51,080 bases of DNA from Bacteroidia bacterium (lineage in GTDB: Bacteria; Bacteroidota; Bacteroidia; UKL13-3), in the NCBI GenBank assembly GCA_019695215.1, contig JAIBAK010000024.1, forward strand, positions 1 to 51,080, in the 5' to 3' direction. Below, piece by piece: positions 26,045 through 34,437 of the stretch. Below the pieces are notes generated by a model. That model was not told the DNA's origin. It made no database searches and saw only the letters and a program-made list of their open reading frames with translations. A program made the translations under genes and the position numbers. Every line of letters begins with the position of its first letter. The first letter of the stretch is position 1.

Positions 26045-29000
26045 TCATTGGGTTGTACCGGAAGAATGACATAGAAGATGGTTCCTTCTCCGGCTTTTGT
26101 TTCGAAATAAATTCTGCCTCCTGCACTTTCAATAATATTTTTAACGATAGCCAACCCCAAACCCATGCCCGAGTTTTTAGTACTGAAATTAGGCAAAAAT
26201 ATTTTGGTTTGCTGTTCTTCGTCAATACCGGTTCCGTTATCGCGTATAGCCACGGTTAATTCATTTTGGATTACCCCCGCTGTGATGGTAATTTTTCCTT
26301 TACGGCCATCGGGGATGGACTGAATGGCATTTTTAATAAGGTTATTAAACACCCGCATCAGCTGGTCTTTATCTAATAAAACCATCACTTTCTTATCGGG
26401 AATATGCTGTTCTATTTCAATGCTGTTATCGCCTATGTAAAGCAAAATAACCGAATGAAGCGTTTCAATCGCATTTAACAGGATAAACTGGCTGGAAGGT
26501 AATTTGGCAAAACTCGAAAACTCGGTTGCCAGCAGCGACATGCTGTCTATTTGTTCAATTAAAACACCTGTTACCCGTTTAAATGTTTCTTCCAAGTTGG
26601 GTGATTGATCTTTCCAGGCCCGTTGCAGATGCTGCACACTAAGTTTCATTGGGGTGAGCGGATTTTTAATTTCATGCGCCACCTGTTTCGCCATTTCTCT
26701 CCAGGCATGTTCTCTTTCCGAACGGGAAAGTTTTTCGGCACTCAGCGCCAGTTCTTCAATCATTTTATTGTACTGTGCCACCAATTCGGCAATTTCATCG
26801 TTTCCTTTCCATTCAATCACTTCGTTGGTTCGGCCAAGTGAAGTATGCGCCATTTTATCACGTATCAGTAATAGCGGAGAGGTGATATTGCGTGATAGAA
26901 TATACACGATGATGATGACACACAAAAAGGCAATTACGTAAATATTAATGATGCTGATGAATAAAGAAGTTACATCGGCATATAGTTCGCTTTCCTTTAC
27001 AAAATACGGAAGATTTAAGTAGGCCACTTTGTTTTTGCGGCTGTCGAGAATGGGCTGATAAGCGGCCAGAAAACTCATTTGCCCTATCTCTTCGCGTATA
27101 TGCACCTGCGAGCGCCCGAGTGTTTTTAATTCGTAAAACGCGTTTTTATTCATGAGCGGGGCAATGATTCCCGCATCATAAATACGGGAGGTGGTGGCAA
27201 TCAATTTCCCGTTCAGGTCATAAAGGTTAATGTCGGTATTATTAAAATCTCCTATCTGATGGGTGTACAGCGCAAGGTCCGACATGTTGAGGTTGCTGAT
27301 ACGTATGCGCGGATCATTTTCTACCGCTTTCACCACACTTCGTGCTTTTATTCCCAGCCGGTCGAACTGCGATTTTTTGTATTTTTCAATCATCGAGTCG
27401 ATGGTGAAATAGAAGGTGAGGAGCAGGGTAGGAAATACCAGCAGGATAATGCTTACCTGAATGCGCGTACTTATTAAACGCATTTTCATCAGCTCATAGG
27501 GGAAAAAGGAGTTTAAAAACACATGCAGCCGCTGCAGGAGCCTGTTGGTGGCCACATGCTCTTCAAGGTAAGTGAGCAATAAAGAAATGCCTGTAAAAAT
27601 AAGAAACAGCAATAGGGCCAGTGTGGTGTACACTACAAACAGCATAGAGAAAATAGCAAACAGCTCACTGAATTTATCCTGTTTTTTGCTGATGAGAATT
27701 TTTAGTTCCTTCCCCGATGAATAGAGCATATGCGAATAACCTTCATCGTCAAAAAAATCGGTTTCGCTTTTTTCATTCAGTTCGGGTAAAACACTCGGAT
27801 ACGGAAAATCACCCGTTTGATTGATCAGCCTGCGGTCTTTGTATAATGCATACGAATAATACTCGGTACCCAGCGAAAAGGAATTACGTCCTTCCACCAG
27901 CAATTCATCAAAACGGTTTTCCTCTTTAATAATTTTTGGCTGAAGCAAAATGTACAAAACTCCCCAAACCTGCTCATTTACTCCGTAAGTAAAGCGGCCC
28001 AGGTATCCCTGCAAATCGGAGGAGGATTTAATGAAGCGGAAATTATGATCGAGTGTGGTGATGGATTGAAAACGGTACAGCGAATCGATTTCGTGGTAAA
28101 CCAAACTGTTTATTTCCTTATACGGGTTTCCCAGCGAATCGTAGTCGAACAGCTGAATATCGTAACTGCCGAGGTAACTGGTAAAGTAGTTTTGTTTCAC
28201 TAAGCGCTCAATCTGCGATTTGAGAATAATGGAGTTTTTAAAATAATCGCGTATCAGCGGGTCGGCTGAAATTTTGTCTTCGGCTGTACGAAAATAATAT
28301 TCGGCATCTACGTCTTTGCGGTTGGTGAGTTTAAAGGCATATACCTTTCTTTTTTCTTTTTCTTTCTGGTTGTTCCAGTAAAAAATATAATTGGCCGAGA
28401 ACAGGGAAATAACCGTAATAGTTACCAAAGCTTTCTGATACCATACTAAGTTTTTTGAAGCTACCGGTGAGGCAATGATAAGAAATACATAAATAAGCAC
28501 CAGCAGGGTTAAGTATTGCTCGTTGCTTTGCTGCACCACAATTTCGTACCCGCATAAAAAGGCAACGGTGAGTGCAATAAGAATTATTTTATTGGCCAGC
28601 GAAAGGGATAATATGCGAATAAGTTCAATGCTGCGGGTAGTGAGTAAAATATGCCCGTAAACTAAAAACCCGATGATGAGTGCCCCAACAAAATAGTAAC
28701 CTCCCGTTTCATAAATCCGGTTTACATCAAACGAAATACTTGAGTCGAGCAGCAGACTGCGGGTGGTGCTTAGTACCCAATAGGCCACCGTGCCGCCCAG
28801 TAAAAGGGTGAGCGAGATAATTTGGTATTGTTTAAACCGCGCAATTGGTTTATCTCTGAAATATTCGGTACGCTGGTGCAGGTACTCGCTTATGCGGTGG
28901 CAAATAAACAGGAAGATGAGGCTGTTTATAAGCAAATCTCCCATAGAAGAGAGCCACTGCGAAGAAGCATACACCCGGCTGCTGAAAAGGGAATAGCGGT

Positions 29001-29787
29001 AAATGAAACCGGGGAAATGGGTGTGCAGGTTCATCCACCTGAAAACAACCAGATTTACCAACTCAAAGGCAAATGCAAGGATGGGAAAATTTAGCGCAAG
29101 TCCTTTGCTTAATTTAAATAAACAGTAAAAGAAAAAGCAGCAACCCAGCAAGGCAAGCAGGCTCAGGTAAAACGGGCTGTCGGTATTGGTATCTTCTAAA
29201 CTTATATAAAAAGCCACAGTGCCCGATGGGGTTAAGACGGGATAAAATCCGGTTGCACTGTCCTTGCTCAATACACAACTCTCCGAAATGGCTAAATCAG
29301 TATTAAACCGGTTTTGAAGGTAATTATTGGTAATGGCATATTCCTGCCGCAGCAGGTAATAACTGAAATAACTCAGTTCATTTTTATTGTACCTGTACAC
29401 TAAGTACCAGCCATTGCTGAATTTATCAACGCTGATGCCCGGCTTTATTTTATCCATTACAGTAATCAGGTCGAGCATATTGTTGTTCCACGATACCACC
29501 GAATCGTGGCGGCATACCTGTACATATACTTTTTCTTTTACTCCCAGTTCTTTTACGTGCAACTGAGCCTCCATGCTCGATGGATCATTTTGGGCAAGGG
29601 TGTTTACCGCCCGGTTAAGTACTGCTGTTTTTTGTGAAATTAACTGCTGAATGCGTTCCTGCTCCTGTTTTTGGTATTCAGCCTTACCCGATACTAAATT
29701 TTGCTGTATGGTAACAGCCAGCAGCAGTACCACGCAGGAAATGGCATACCACAAAAAGTTTTTTTTGTATGGGTTAAGTGTAAGCAA
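26041..29787 (-). CDS. NtrY-like membrane sensor histidine kinase
   Basis: 1248 residues, much longer than most kinases. About ten transmembrane helices fall in the first 480 residues (one near 12-28, a first extracytoplasmic sensor about 35-200, then a multi-helix block), with another extracytoplasmic domain (about 480-680), helices near 690-740 and 770-800, a dCACHE-like domain (about 800-960) and a last helix near 965. HAMP follows (RDKMAHTSLGRTNEVI), then HisKA with phospho-acceptor His1038 (QVAHEIKNPLTPMK) and HATPase boxes NNLIKNAIQSI, DNGTGID and GMGLGLAIVKNI. The HEIKNPLTPMK box is NtrY-type. No response regulator is adjacent; instead it is coupled to the 1158-residue barrel gene. Confidence 0.9.
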   Translation of the reverse strand: MLTLNPYKKNFLWYAISCVVLLLAVTIQQNLVSGKAEYQKQEQERIQQLISQKTAVLNRAVNTLAQNDPSSMEAQLHVKELGVKEKVYVQVCRHDSVVSWNNNMLDLITVMDKIKPGISVDKFSNGWYLVYRYNKNELSYFSYYLLRQEYAITNNYLQNRFNTDLAISESCVLSKDSATGFYPVLTPSGTVAFYISLEDTNTDSPFYLSLLALLGCCFFFYCLFKLSKGLALNFPILAFAFELVNLVVFRWMNLHTHFPGFIYRYSLFSSRVYASSQWLSSMGDLLINSLIFLFICHRISEYLHQRTEYFRDKPIARFKQYQIISLTLLLGGTVAYWVLSTTRSLLLDSSISFDVNRIYETGGYYFVGALIIGFLVYGHILLTTRSIELIRILSLSLANKIILIALTVAFLCGYEIVVQQSNEQYLTLLVLIYVFLIIASPVASKNLVWYQKALVTITVISLFSANYIFYWNNQKEKEKRKVYAFKLTNRKDVDAEYYFRTAEDKISADPLIRDYFKNSIILKSQIERLVKQNYFTSYLGSYDIQLFDYDSLGNPYKEINSLVYHEIDSLYRFQSITTLDHNFRFIKSSSDLQGYLGRFTYGVNEQVWGVLYILLQPKIIKEENRFDELLVEGRNSFSLGTEYYSYALYKDRRLINQTGDFPYPSVLPELNEKSETDFFDDEGYSHMLYSSGKELKILISKKQDKFSELFAIFSMLFVVYTTLALLLFLIFTGISLLLTYLEEHVATNRLLQRLHVFLNSFFPYELMKMRLISTRIQVSIILLVFPTLLLTFYFTIDSMIEKYKKSQFDRLGIKARSVVKAVENDPRIRISNLNMSDLALYTHQIGDFNNTDINLYDLNGKLIATTSRIYDAGIIAPLMNKNAFYELKTLGRSQVHIREEIGQMSFLAAYQPILDSRKNKVAYLNLPYFVKESELYADVTSLFISIINIYVIAFLCVIIIVYILSRNITSPLLLIRDKMAHTSLGRTNEVIEWKGNDEIAELVAQYNKMIEELALSAEKLSRSEREHAWREMAKQVAHEIKNPLTPMKLSVQHLQRAWKDQSPNLEETFKRVTGVLIEQIDSMSLLATEFSSFAKLPSSQFILLNAIETLHSVILLYIGDNSIEIEQHIPDKKVMVLLDKDQLMRVFNNLIKNAIQSIPDGRKGKITITAGVIQNELTVAIRDNGTGIDEEQQTKIFLPNFSTKNSGMGLGLAIVKNIIESAGGRIYFETKAGEGTIFYVILPVQPNE

Positions 29788-29793
29788 TGCCCG

Positions 29794-30759
29794 TTAATAA
29801 TATTTTACCGGAATCAGAAAACGTTTTACATAATCTTCCACCCCGTCCTCAAGCGAGGTAAACGGGGTAGTGTATCCTATACCTGTTAATTTTTGCATAT
29901 TAGCTTCGGTAAAGTACTGGTATTTGTCGCGTATGTCGGCCGGAGTATCCATCCACTCTATGCGTTCATCAACGTTCATGGCTTTAAAAGTATTACGTGC
30001 CAGGTCTAAAAACGTACGCGCCCGACCCGAGCCCAGGTTGTAAATCCCTGAATTTTTGCGGTGGTGCATTAAAAACATACACACGTTTACCACGTCCATT
30101 ACATACACAAAATCGCGCAGCTGCTCTCCGTCACTGTAATCGGGGTGGTGCGAGCGGAATAATTTTACCGAACCTTTTTCTTTAATCTGGGTATAGGCAT
30201 GAAAAATAACCGAGGCCATGCGCCCCTTGTGGTATTCGTTGGGGCCATACACATTAAAAAATTTCAATCCTGCCCAGAAATAGGGCTTTTCGCTTTGCTC
30301 CAGCGCCCACACGTCAAATTGTTTTTTCGATTCGCCATAGGGATTGAGTGGTTTTAGCTGCGGAATAAGTGCTTCGTTATCGTCATAGCCCAGCTCGCCC
30401 AGCCCATAGGTAGCGGCCGAGGAGGCATACACCAGCGGCAGCCCGTAGTGCACACAGGTGCGCCACACCATTTGCGAGTAGCCCACATTGAGCATATCAA
30501 ACACGCGGTGGTCAAACTCGGTGGTATCGGTGCGGGCGCCCAGGTGAAACACAAACTGAATAAAGCGGTGATTTTCGTGCATCCATTGCTCCAGCTCGTT
30601 GCGGTGTACCAGCCGGGTGTACGTTTTTTTCAGGTAATTGGGGCGTTTATCCTCGCGGCTAAAGTCGTCAACCAGCACCAGGTCATTAAATCCTTCTTCA
30701 TTCAGTTTGGCGGCCAGGCAACTGGCTATAAACCCTGCGGCTCCGGTTATTACTATCAT
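29794..30759 (-). CDS. hldD: ADP-L-glycero-D-manno-heptose 6-epimerase-like NAD(P)-sugar epimerase
   Basis: 321 residues. Short-chain dehydrogenase fold: Rossmann ITGAAGFIASCLAAKLN (4-20), HLGARTDTTE, YASSAATYG and the catalytic Tyr/Lys in NPYGESKKQFDVW. The ARTDTTE, FNVYGPNEYHKGRMASV and FRSHHPDYSDGEQLRDFVYV stretches are typical of HldD/RfaD. It would supply L,D-heptose for the LPS core; a GT9 heptosyltransferase-like gene is at 49486. The 5' half is visibly more GC-rich than its neighbours. It lies 6 nt upstream of the kinase gene, so it may head that transcript. Confidence 0.92.
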   Translation of the reverse strand: MIVITGAAGFIASCLAAKLNEEGFNDLVLVDDFSREDKRPNYLKKTYTRLVHRNELEQWMHENHRFIQFVFHLGARTDTTEFDHRVFDMLNVGYSQMVWRTCVHYGLPLVYASSAATYGLGELGYDDNEALIPQLKPLNPYGESKKQFDVWALEQSEKPYFWAGLKFFNVYGPNEYHKGRMASVIFHAYTQIKEKGSVKLFRSHHPDYSDGEQLRDFVYVMDVVNVCMFLMHHRKNSGIYNLGSGRARTFLDLARNTFKAMNVDERIEWMDTPADIRDKYQYFTEANMQKLTGIGYTTPFTSLEDGVEDYVKRFLIPVKYY

Positions 30760-30807
30760 ACGGGTAATTAAATCTCAGCCAAAATTAAGGGAATAGCTGC
30801 TAAATTG

Positions 30808-30815
30808 TATATTTG
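30808..30815 (+). promoter_or_regulatory. -7 promoter element of queD
   Basis: Exact TATATTTG, with a predicted transcript start near 30820 and a leader of about 25 nt to the ATG at 30846. The frame extends to a TTG at 30813 that lies inside this element, so that longer start is rejected. Confidence 0.5.
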
Positions 30816-30845
30816 CAGCAAACAACAACGGCCAACCTCCAGCAT

Positions 30846-31274
30846 ATGACTGAGAAACCTAAATTGTTATATATAACAAGAAGAGAACATTTTAACGCAG
30901 CACATAAGCTGTACAACCCGGCCTGGACCGAAGAAAAAAATTGCGAAGTTTTTGGTAAATGCGCCAACCGCAACTGGCACGGGCACAATTTCGAATTGTT
31001 TGTAACCATTAAAGGCTACCCCAACCCTGATACCGGTTTTGTGATGGATTTAAAAAAACTGAAACAGGTGATTCAGGAGCATGTGATTGACCCGCTCGAC
31101 CACATGAACATAAACGAAGACGTGCCTTTTATGAAGGGCAAAATGGCCTCTATTGAAAACATAGTGGTGGCCATTTGGGAACAGTTAACCCCCCACTTGG
31201 ATGCCGGCTGCCGGTTGCACAGCCTTAAACTGATTGAAACCGAAAACAACTTTGTAGAGTACTACGGGGAGTAA
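30846..31274 (+). CDS. queD: 6-pyruvoyl-tetrahydropterin synthase / 6-carboxy-tetrahydropterin synthase family (QueD)
   Basis: 142 residues from the ATG at 30846. T-fold enzyme making 6-carboxy-5,6,7,8-tetrahydropterin for queuosine, or a pterin-related product. Zinc ligands His20 (HFNAAH), His45 and His47 (NWHGHNF) are present. Catalytic Cys33 lies in NCEVFGKC, with the LDH motif (84-86) and the C-terminal Glu in LIETENN. The FGKCANRNWHGHN arrangement is closer to eukaryotic-type PTPS than to short QueD, so the exact substrate is uncertain. tgt at 3267 supports a queuosine role. Divergent from hldD. Confidence 0.88.
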   Translation: MTEKPKLLYITRREHFNAAHKLYNPAWTEEKNCEVFGKCANRNWHGHNFELFVTIKGYPNPDTGFVMDLKKLKQVIQEHVIDPLDHMNINEDVPFMKGKMASIENIVVAIWEQLTPHLDAGCRLHSLKLIETENNFVEYYGE

Positions 31275-31280
31275 CACTTC

Positions 31281-31315
31281 TTCATTCATCATTCAATATT
31301 CGGCATTCGATATTC
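31281..31315 (+). repeat. Imperfect ATTC-rich microrepeat
   Basis: Successive TTCATTC, ATCATTC, AATATTC, GGCATTC and GATATTC units directly after the queD stop. Simple degenerate tandem repeat; no gene or site is implied. Confidence 0.6.
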
Positions 31316-31410
31316 CTAACCAGGGCATAGAGCAGGGTAGCGGCTGTGGTTTTCAAAAAAATACCTTTCTCTTTTGCTTGGTTTACGGAAAAACATATCT
31401 TTACAAAAAG

Positions 31411-31465
31411 GAACTAAAGGTTCGAATGTCCGGCTATTTTAGGCATATATACGAACCTTTGGTTT
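31411..31465. repeat. Inverted repeat (hairpin) upstream of the PIN module
   Basis: AAAGGTTCG (31416-31424) is exactly complementary to CGAACCTTT (31452-31460). With G-U pairs the stem extends outward to 31411 and 31465. The loop is 27 nt. No T tract follows, so it is not a simple terminator. Confidence 0.6.
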
Positions 31466-31601
31466 GGATATATACAAGTTATAGCCAATGGTAGGAAGAC
31501 CGCAAATAAGAACAACAATCCGACTAAAAATTAAAAATAAAAACGAAAATTATTGGTGGTTGAGAATAAAGAAATTGTCTTAACTATAACTTTAAAAATT
31601 G

Positions 31602-31609
31602 TAAATTTG
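31602..31609 (+). promoter_or_regulatory. -7 promoter element of the PIN-module operon
   Basis: Exact TAAATTTG, only 4 nt before the GTG at 31614, so the transcript would be leaderless or nearly so. A TTG at 31575-31577 is 24 nt upstream, rather far for a -33 box. Confidence 0.5.
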
Positions 31610-31613
31610 CATT

Positions 31614-32390
31614 GTGGAAGAACAAGGATATATAGAGGTTAAAATTGATGGTAAGATTGGCAATAAGCCACTAAAACCAATTGATATTGACATTGCTGAG
31701 ATAAAAGAAATTATCAGCGATGTGGAAACTTTCTTATACCCAACAAGAGGTGAAAAAGCTGAACGTCCGCATATATCCTACAAAATCGAAGATGGCTCCG
31801 CACGTAATTTATTTTATCTTCCTATTTCAAGCGTTTTGTTATTTAATGGTTTAAGCACCGAGATTAAAACCCGGGGAAATATTGACTTTTTAGATAATAA
31901 AAGAGCAGAAATTATTGATAAATTTCAACGGAGAGCAGCAGAGGAAAATTTAGAAATTTCTTTTTTTAGCTCATCAGCAAAAGAACCAATCTTAAAAATT
32001 AATAAGGACACAACTTACTTCAAAATTGCCGCTACTTATATTGAAACAGAGTTTGTTTTATATGGAAAAATAAATGAAGAAGGAGGAAACAATCCTAATT
32101 TTCATCTATTGACAAAGGAGTATGGGAAACTAGTTGTTAGTGCTTCAGAACAACAGCTTTTGGAGGGCGAAAAACGCTTATTCAAAGTTTATGGGGTTAG
32201 AGCTAAAGGCAAACAAAACCTTGCTGATGGAAAACCTTTTGACCTAAAATTAATTGATTATATAACGTACAATCCAAACTATGACGAGCACAAATTGGAT
32301 TTGTTAATCGAAAGAGCATCTGTAAAGTGGAATGCAATACCAAATGTAGATAGCTGGCTCCGACAAATTAGAGGAGGTGCCAATGGATAG
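31614..32390 (+). CDS. Unknown protein, partner of a PIN-domain nuclease
   Basis: 258 residues with a GTG start. No signal peptide or membrane helix. An N-terminal beta-type region (EEQGYIEVKIDGKIGNKPL) leads into a helix (IDIDIAEIKEIISDVETFLYP), then mixed alpha/beta sequence with SSVLLFNGLSTEI and a positively charged C-terminal half. It ends WLRQIRGGANG. I do not recognise the family, and there is no typical RHH, AbrB or HTH antitoxin domain. The gene overlaps the PIN gene by 8 nt, so the pair is certainly co-transcribed. It may be an antitoxin, a scaffold or a substrate-recognition partner. AT-rich compared with flanking core genes. Confidence 0.8.
   Translation: MEEQGYIEVKIDGKIGNKPLKPIDIDIAEIKEIISDVETFLYPTRGEKAERPHISYKIEDGSARNLFYLPISSVLLFNGLSTEIKTRGNIDFLDNKRAEIIDKFQRRAAEENLEISFFSSSAKEPILKINKDTTYFKIAATYIETEFVLYGKINEEGGNNPNFHLLTKEYGKLVVSASEQQLLEGEKRLFKVYGVRAKGKQNLADGKPFDLKLIDYITYNPNYDEHKLDLLIERASVKWNAIPNVDSWLRQIRGGANG
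32371..32377 (+). promoter_or_regulatory. Shine-Dalgarno-like sequence for the PIN gene
   Basis: GAGGAGG, 5 nt before the ATG at 32383 and inside the upstream gene. Strong SD sequences are rare in this window, so it both decides the start (ATG 32383 over the GTG at 32377) and hints at a foreign origin. Confidence 0.6.
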
Positions 32391-32853
32391 CATTTTACTC
32401 GACACATCTTTTTGTATACGCCTGCTCAAAAGCAATGACGATTTACATCAAAACGCAAAAGACTATTTTAAATTTTTTTTGGAAAAGAAAATTGAGATTT
32501 TCCTTTCATCAATAGTTGTCGCTGAATACTCCGTAAAAGATGACCCTACTAATTTGCCTTTGGAGTTTGTAAAGATTATACCTTTTGACTTTTTCGATGG
32601 TAAAACAGCCGGTGAATTTCACTCTATATTGCTAAGTCATAAAGAACAGGTTGCAAACATAGATAGGAATGTAATTAAGGATGATTGCAAATTGATGGCA
32701 CAATTGTTCAATAGAAATATTCAAGGCTATATTACCAAGGACCGCAAATCATTCAATCAAATAATTTCACCAATCAAGGCAACGAAAAGTTTTGAGATAG
32801 AATTACTAGATTTAGAAATTCCACTCAAAAACTTTAAAGGTGAACTATTCTAA
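32383..32853 (+). CDS. PIN-domain ribonuclease (VapC-like)
   Basis: 156 residues from the ATG at 32383. The acidic quartet of PIN nucleases is visible: Asp7 (ILLDTSFCIRLL), Glu49 (VVAEYS), Asp100/101 (VIKDDCKLMA) and Asp120 (YITKDRKSF). PIN toxins of the VapC type cut tRNA or rRNA using Mg. The length is slightly above typical VapC. Translation should be coupled to the upstream 258-residue gene (8-nt overlap, internal SD). It could be a toxin of a two-gene module with an unusually large partner, or an RNA-processing enzyme; the sequence cannot separate these. Confidence 0.85.
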   Translation: MDSILLDTSFCIRLLKSNDDLHQNAKDYFKFFLEKKIEIFLSSIVVAEYSVKDDPTNLPLEFVKIIPFDFFDGKTAGEFHSILLSHKEQVANIDRNVIKDDCKLMAQLFNRNIQGYITKDRKSFNQIISPIKATKSFEIELLDLEIPLKNFKGELF

Positions 32854-32899
32854 TTAAGCCAACTATCCGTTCGGGATTTGTAATCATTAGTATTCGAAA

Positions 32900-32926
32900 A
32901 CTTGTAACCCGAAATAGCTGAAGTTT
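32900..32926 (+). repeat. Copy 1 of a 27-bp intergenic repeat
   Basis: Matches 35182-35208 at 24 of 27 positions, including 16 contiguous identical bases (GAAATAGCTGAAGTTT). It lies in the spacer after the PIN gene, near a weak palindrome GATT-TGT-AATC (32875-32885). Confidence 0.65.
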
Positions 32927-33064
32927 ATGGGTTATATCCATGAAATCACTTTGCTAAGTTGCAATTTCAGTAGCCCTGACGCAAATCATCTCCGGGGCTG
33001 ACCTGTATCACCGGTCTCTTTTAAAAACGTAACGAACTTGCATCTCAGTTAATCATACAATCTC

Positions 33065-34225
33065 ATGAAAAAGTTCATATTTACCCTCGCAGTTGTATCA
33101 GGTGCTTTTTGGGCTGTGGCACAAAGCACATGCAACAATTTTGTTCCTGTTGTTTCCCCCAACGGGCAGTATCTGTATTTTCCATCCGACCGGCATGGAA
33201 CCAATTATGAAATTTACCGTAGTGATCTGGATGGAGTTTCTAATCTGGTGCGGTTAACTAATTCTGATGTAAATAATTTTAATCCGTCCATAAGTCCCGA
33301 TGGGTCAAAGCTGGTTTTTCAGCGCGGAGATTATGGTGCTGCCGCTGAAATTTATATTATGAATACCAACGGTACCGGACTTGTGCAGCTCACCAGCAAT
33401 AGTACATATGACGGGAGTCCATTTTTTTCACCCAACGGGCAAAAAATTGTGTTTGACGCGTGGGATGAAAATCCCTATCCCGAAATTTTCACTATGAACA
33501 CAGATGGCAGTAACCGAACACAGCTTACTCACGTAAGCGGGGCTTACTGGCAATGCTCGCCAATGTACAATCCATCAGGAACGTTTATATATTTCAGTTT
33601 GGGCTATAATGCCGATAACCATCTGGCAAGAATGAACCTTGACGGATCTAATATAATTGATATTACTCCTTCCAATTCATTCGGGTATATCGAATTTGGA
33701 ATGCACTTTAGCCCCGATGCCACCAAAATTATTTTCAGCACCAGCGAATGGCTGGGATACAATAACGGGGCGGATATAGTTATAGCTGATACAATGGGAG
33801 GGAATTGGACCCGCATTACCAACGCGGCTTCGGGTCAGTGGTTTTACAGCCCCTATTGGCATCCTGCCAACAATAAGATTTATTACGGCTATTCCACTTC
33901 TTCAGCACCCAAATGGCAGATTTATTCAATGGACACTGCAGGAACAGGAAGTATGCTTTTGAGCAGTTGCCTTGGGGTAGGAATGAAGGAACAGGCAGGC
34001 ATACAGCATATTTTTAGTTTTTATCCTAATCCGGCTGTTAACGAATTAAACTTAACCATGCCGGTGAATGCCTGCGCGGAGTTATACAATATTACAGGAG
34101 ACATGGTAATGAGAGTACACAAAAATAAACTGAATGTTTCGGCTCTAAAATCCGGACTTTACATAATCAGGTGTGTAGATAGTGAAGGAAGTTTACTGCA
34201 AACTGCAAAGTTTATGAAGGAGTAG
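33065..34225 (+). CDS. T9SS-secreted TolB-like beta-propeller protein
   Basis: 386 residues. Signal peptide MKKFIFTLAVVSGAFWAVAQ. WD40-like PD40 repeats recur about every 45 residues: VVSPNGQYLYFPSDRHG, SISPDGSKLVFQRG, FFSPNGQKIVFDAW, MYNPSGTFIYFSL, HFSPDATKIIFSTS and WHPANNKIYYGY, so six blades. The interleaved IYIMNTNGTGL-type strands are typical of TolB/PD40. A type A T9SS sorting domain closes the protein (FSFYPNPAVNELNL, LYNITGDMVMRV, LKSGLYIIRC, AKFMKE). Probably an outer-surface or secreted scaffold. It stands alone between repeat-bearing spacers. Confidence 0.88.
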   Translation: MKKFIFTLAVVSGAFWAVAQSTCNNFVPVVSPNGQYLYFPSDRHGTNYEIYRSDLDGVSNLVRLTNSDVNNFNPSISPDGSKLVFQRGDYGAAAEIYIMNTNGTGLVQLTSNSTYDGSPFFSPNGQKIVFDAWDENPYPEIFTMNTDGSNRTQLTHVSGAYWQCSPMYNPSGTFIYFSLGYNADNHLARMNLDGSNIIDITPSNSFGYIEFGMHFSPDATKIIFSTSEWLGYNNGADIVIADTMGGNWTRITNAASGQWFYSPYWHPANNKIYYGYSTSSAPKWQIYSMDTAGTGSMLLSSCLGVGMKEQAGIQHIFSFYPNPAVNELNLTMPVNACAELYNITGDMVMRVHKNKLNVSALKSGLYIIRCVDSEGSLLQTAKFMKE

Positions 34226-34251
34226 CCATGGCTTGTGCCCGAAAATATTCA

Positions 34252-34293
34252 TTAGTCCGTGGTTGGCATCCCTGCCAACCTATTCATTTCCCA
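34252..34293 (+). repeat. Copy 1 of a 42-bp hairpin element
   Basis: Identical over 42 bp to 36128-36169. Contains a perfect 8-bp hairpin GGTTGGCA-TCCC-TGCCAACC (34261-34280). It lies just after the propeller gene and next to another hairpin (34297-34319). Confidence 0.85.
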
Positions 34294-34296
34294 GCT

Positions 34297-34319
34297 ATCC
34301 TTAGTCTGTGACTAAGGAT
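34297..34319. repeat. Palindrome with 3-nt loop (10-bp stem)
   Basis: ATCCTTAGTC-TGT-GACTAAGGAT, a perfect 10-bp stem. The TTCTTTATATTT following could make it a weak terminator, but its shape matches the other 3-nt-loop palindromes of the island. Confidence 0.75.
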
Positions 34320-34437
34320 TCTTTATATTTGCTTTTGCTACTTTTTATCACCAATTTTACCCTGCAAAGTGTGGATGTGTTTTTCACGCTCTGACGTTAG
34401 CGGCTATTATTAGAAATACATTCACAGATATTCAAAA

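Larger units (their letters stand above)
31275..31601. other. Gene-free spacer at the left edge of the accessory island
   Basis: 327 nt with no supportable gene. It holds an imperfect ATTC-rich microrepeat (31281-31315), a 13-14 bp inverted repeat (31411-31465) and GTTATAGCC (31478-31486), then AT-rich sequence up to the promoter at 31602. The inverted repeat and the following GTTATAGCC could mark a gene-cassette boundary, but this is speculative. Confidence 0.6.

Noticed and set aside
26041..29787. Calling the kinase PorY, partner of PorX
   Set aside because: PorY is much shorter in characterised species and this kinase has an NtrY-type HEIKNPLTPMK box and many extra domains.
34381..34437. 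Firm integron attC call at GTTAGCGGC
   Set aside because: No complementary left arm with the expected core was found, and no integrase is present; kept only as a speculative finding.
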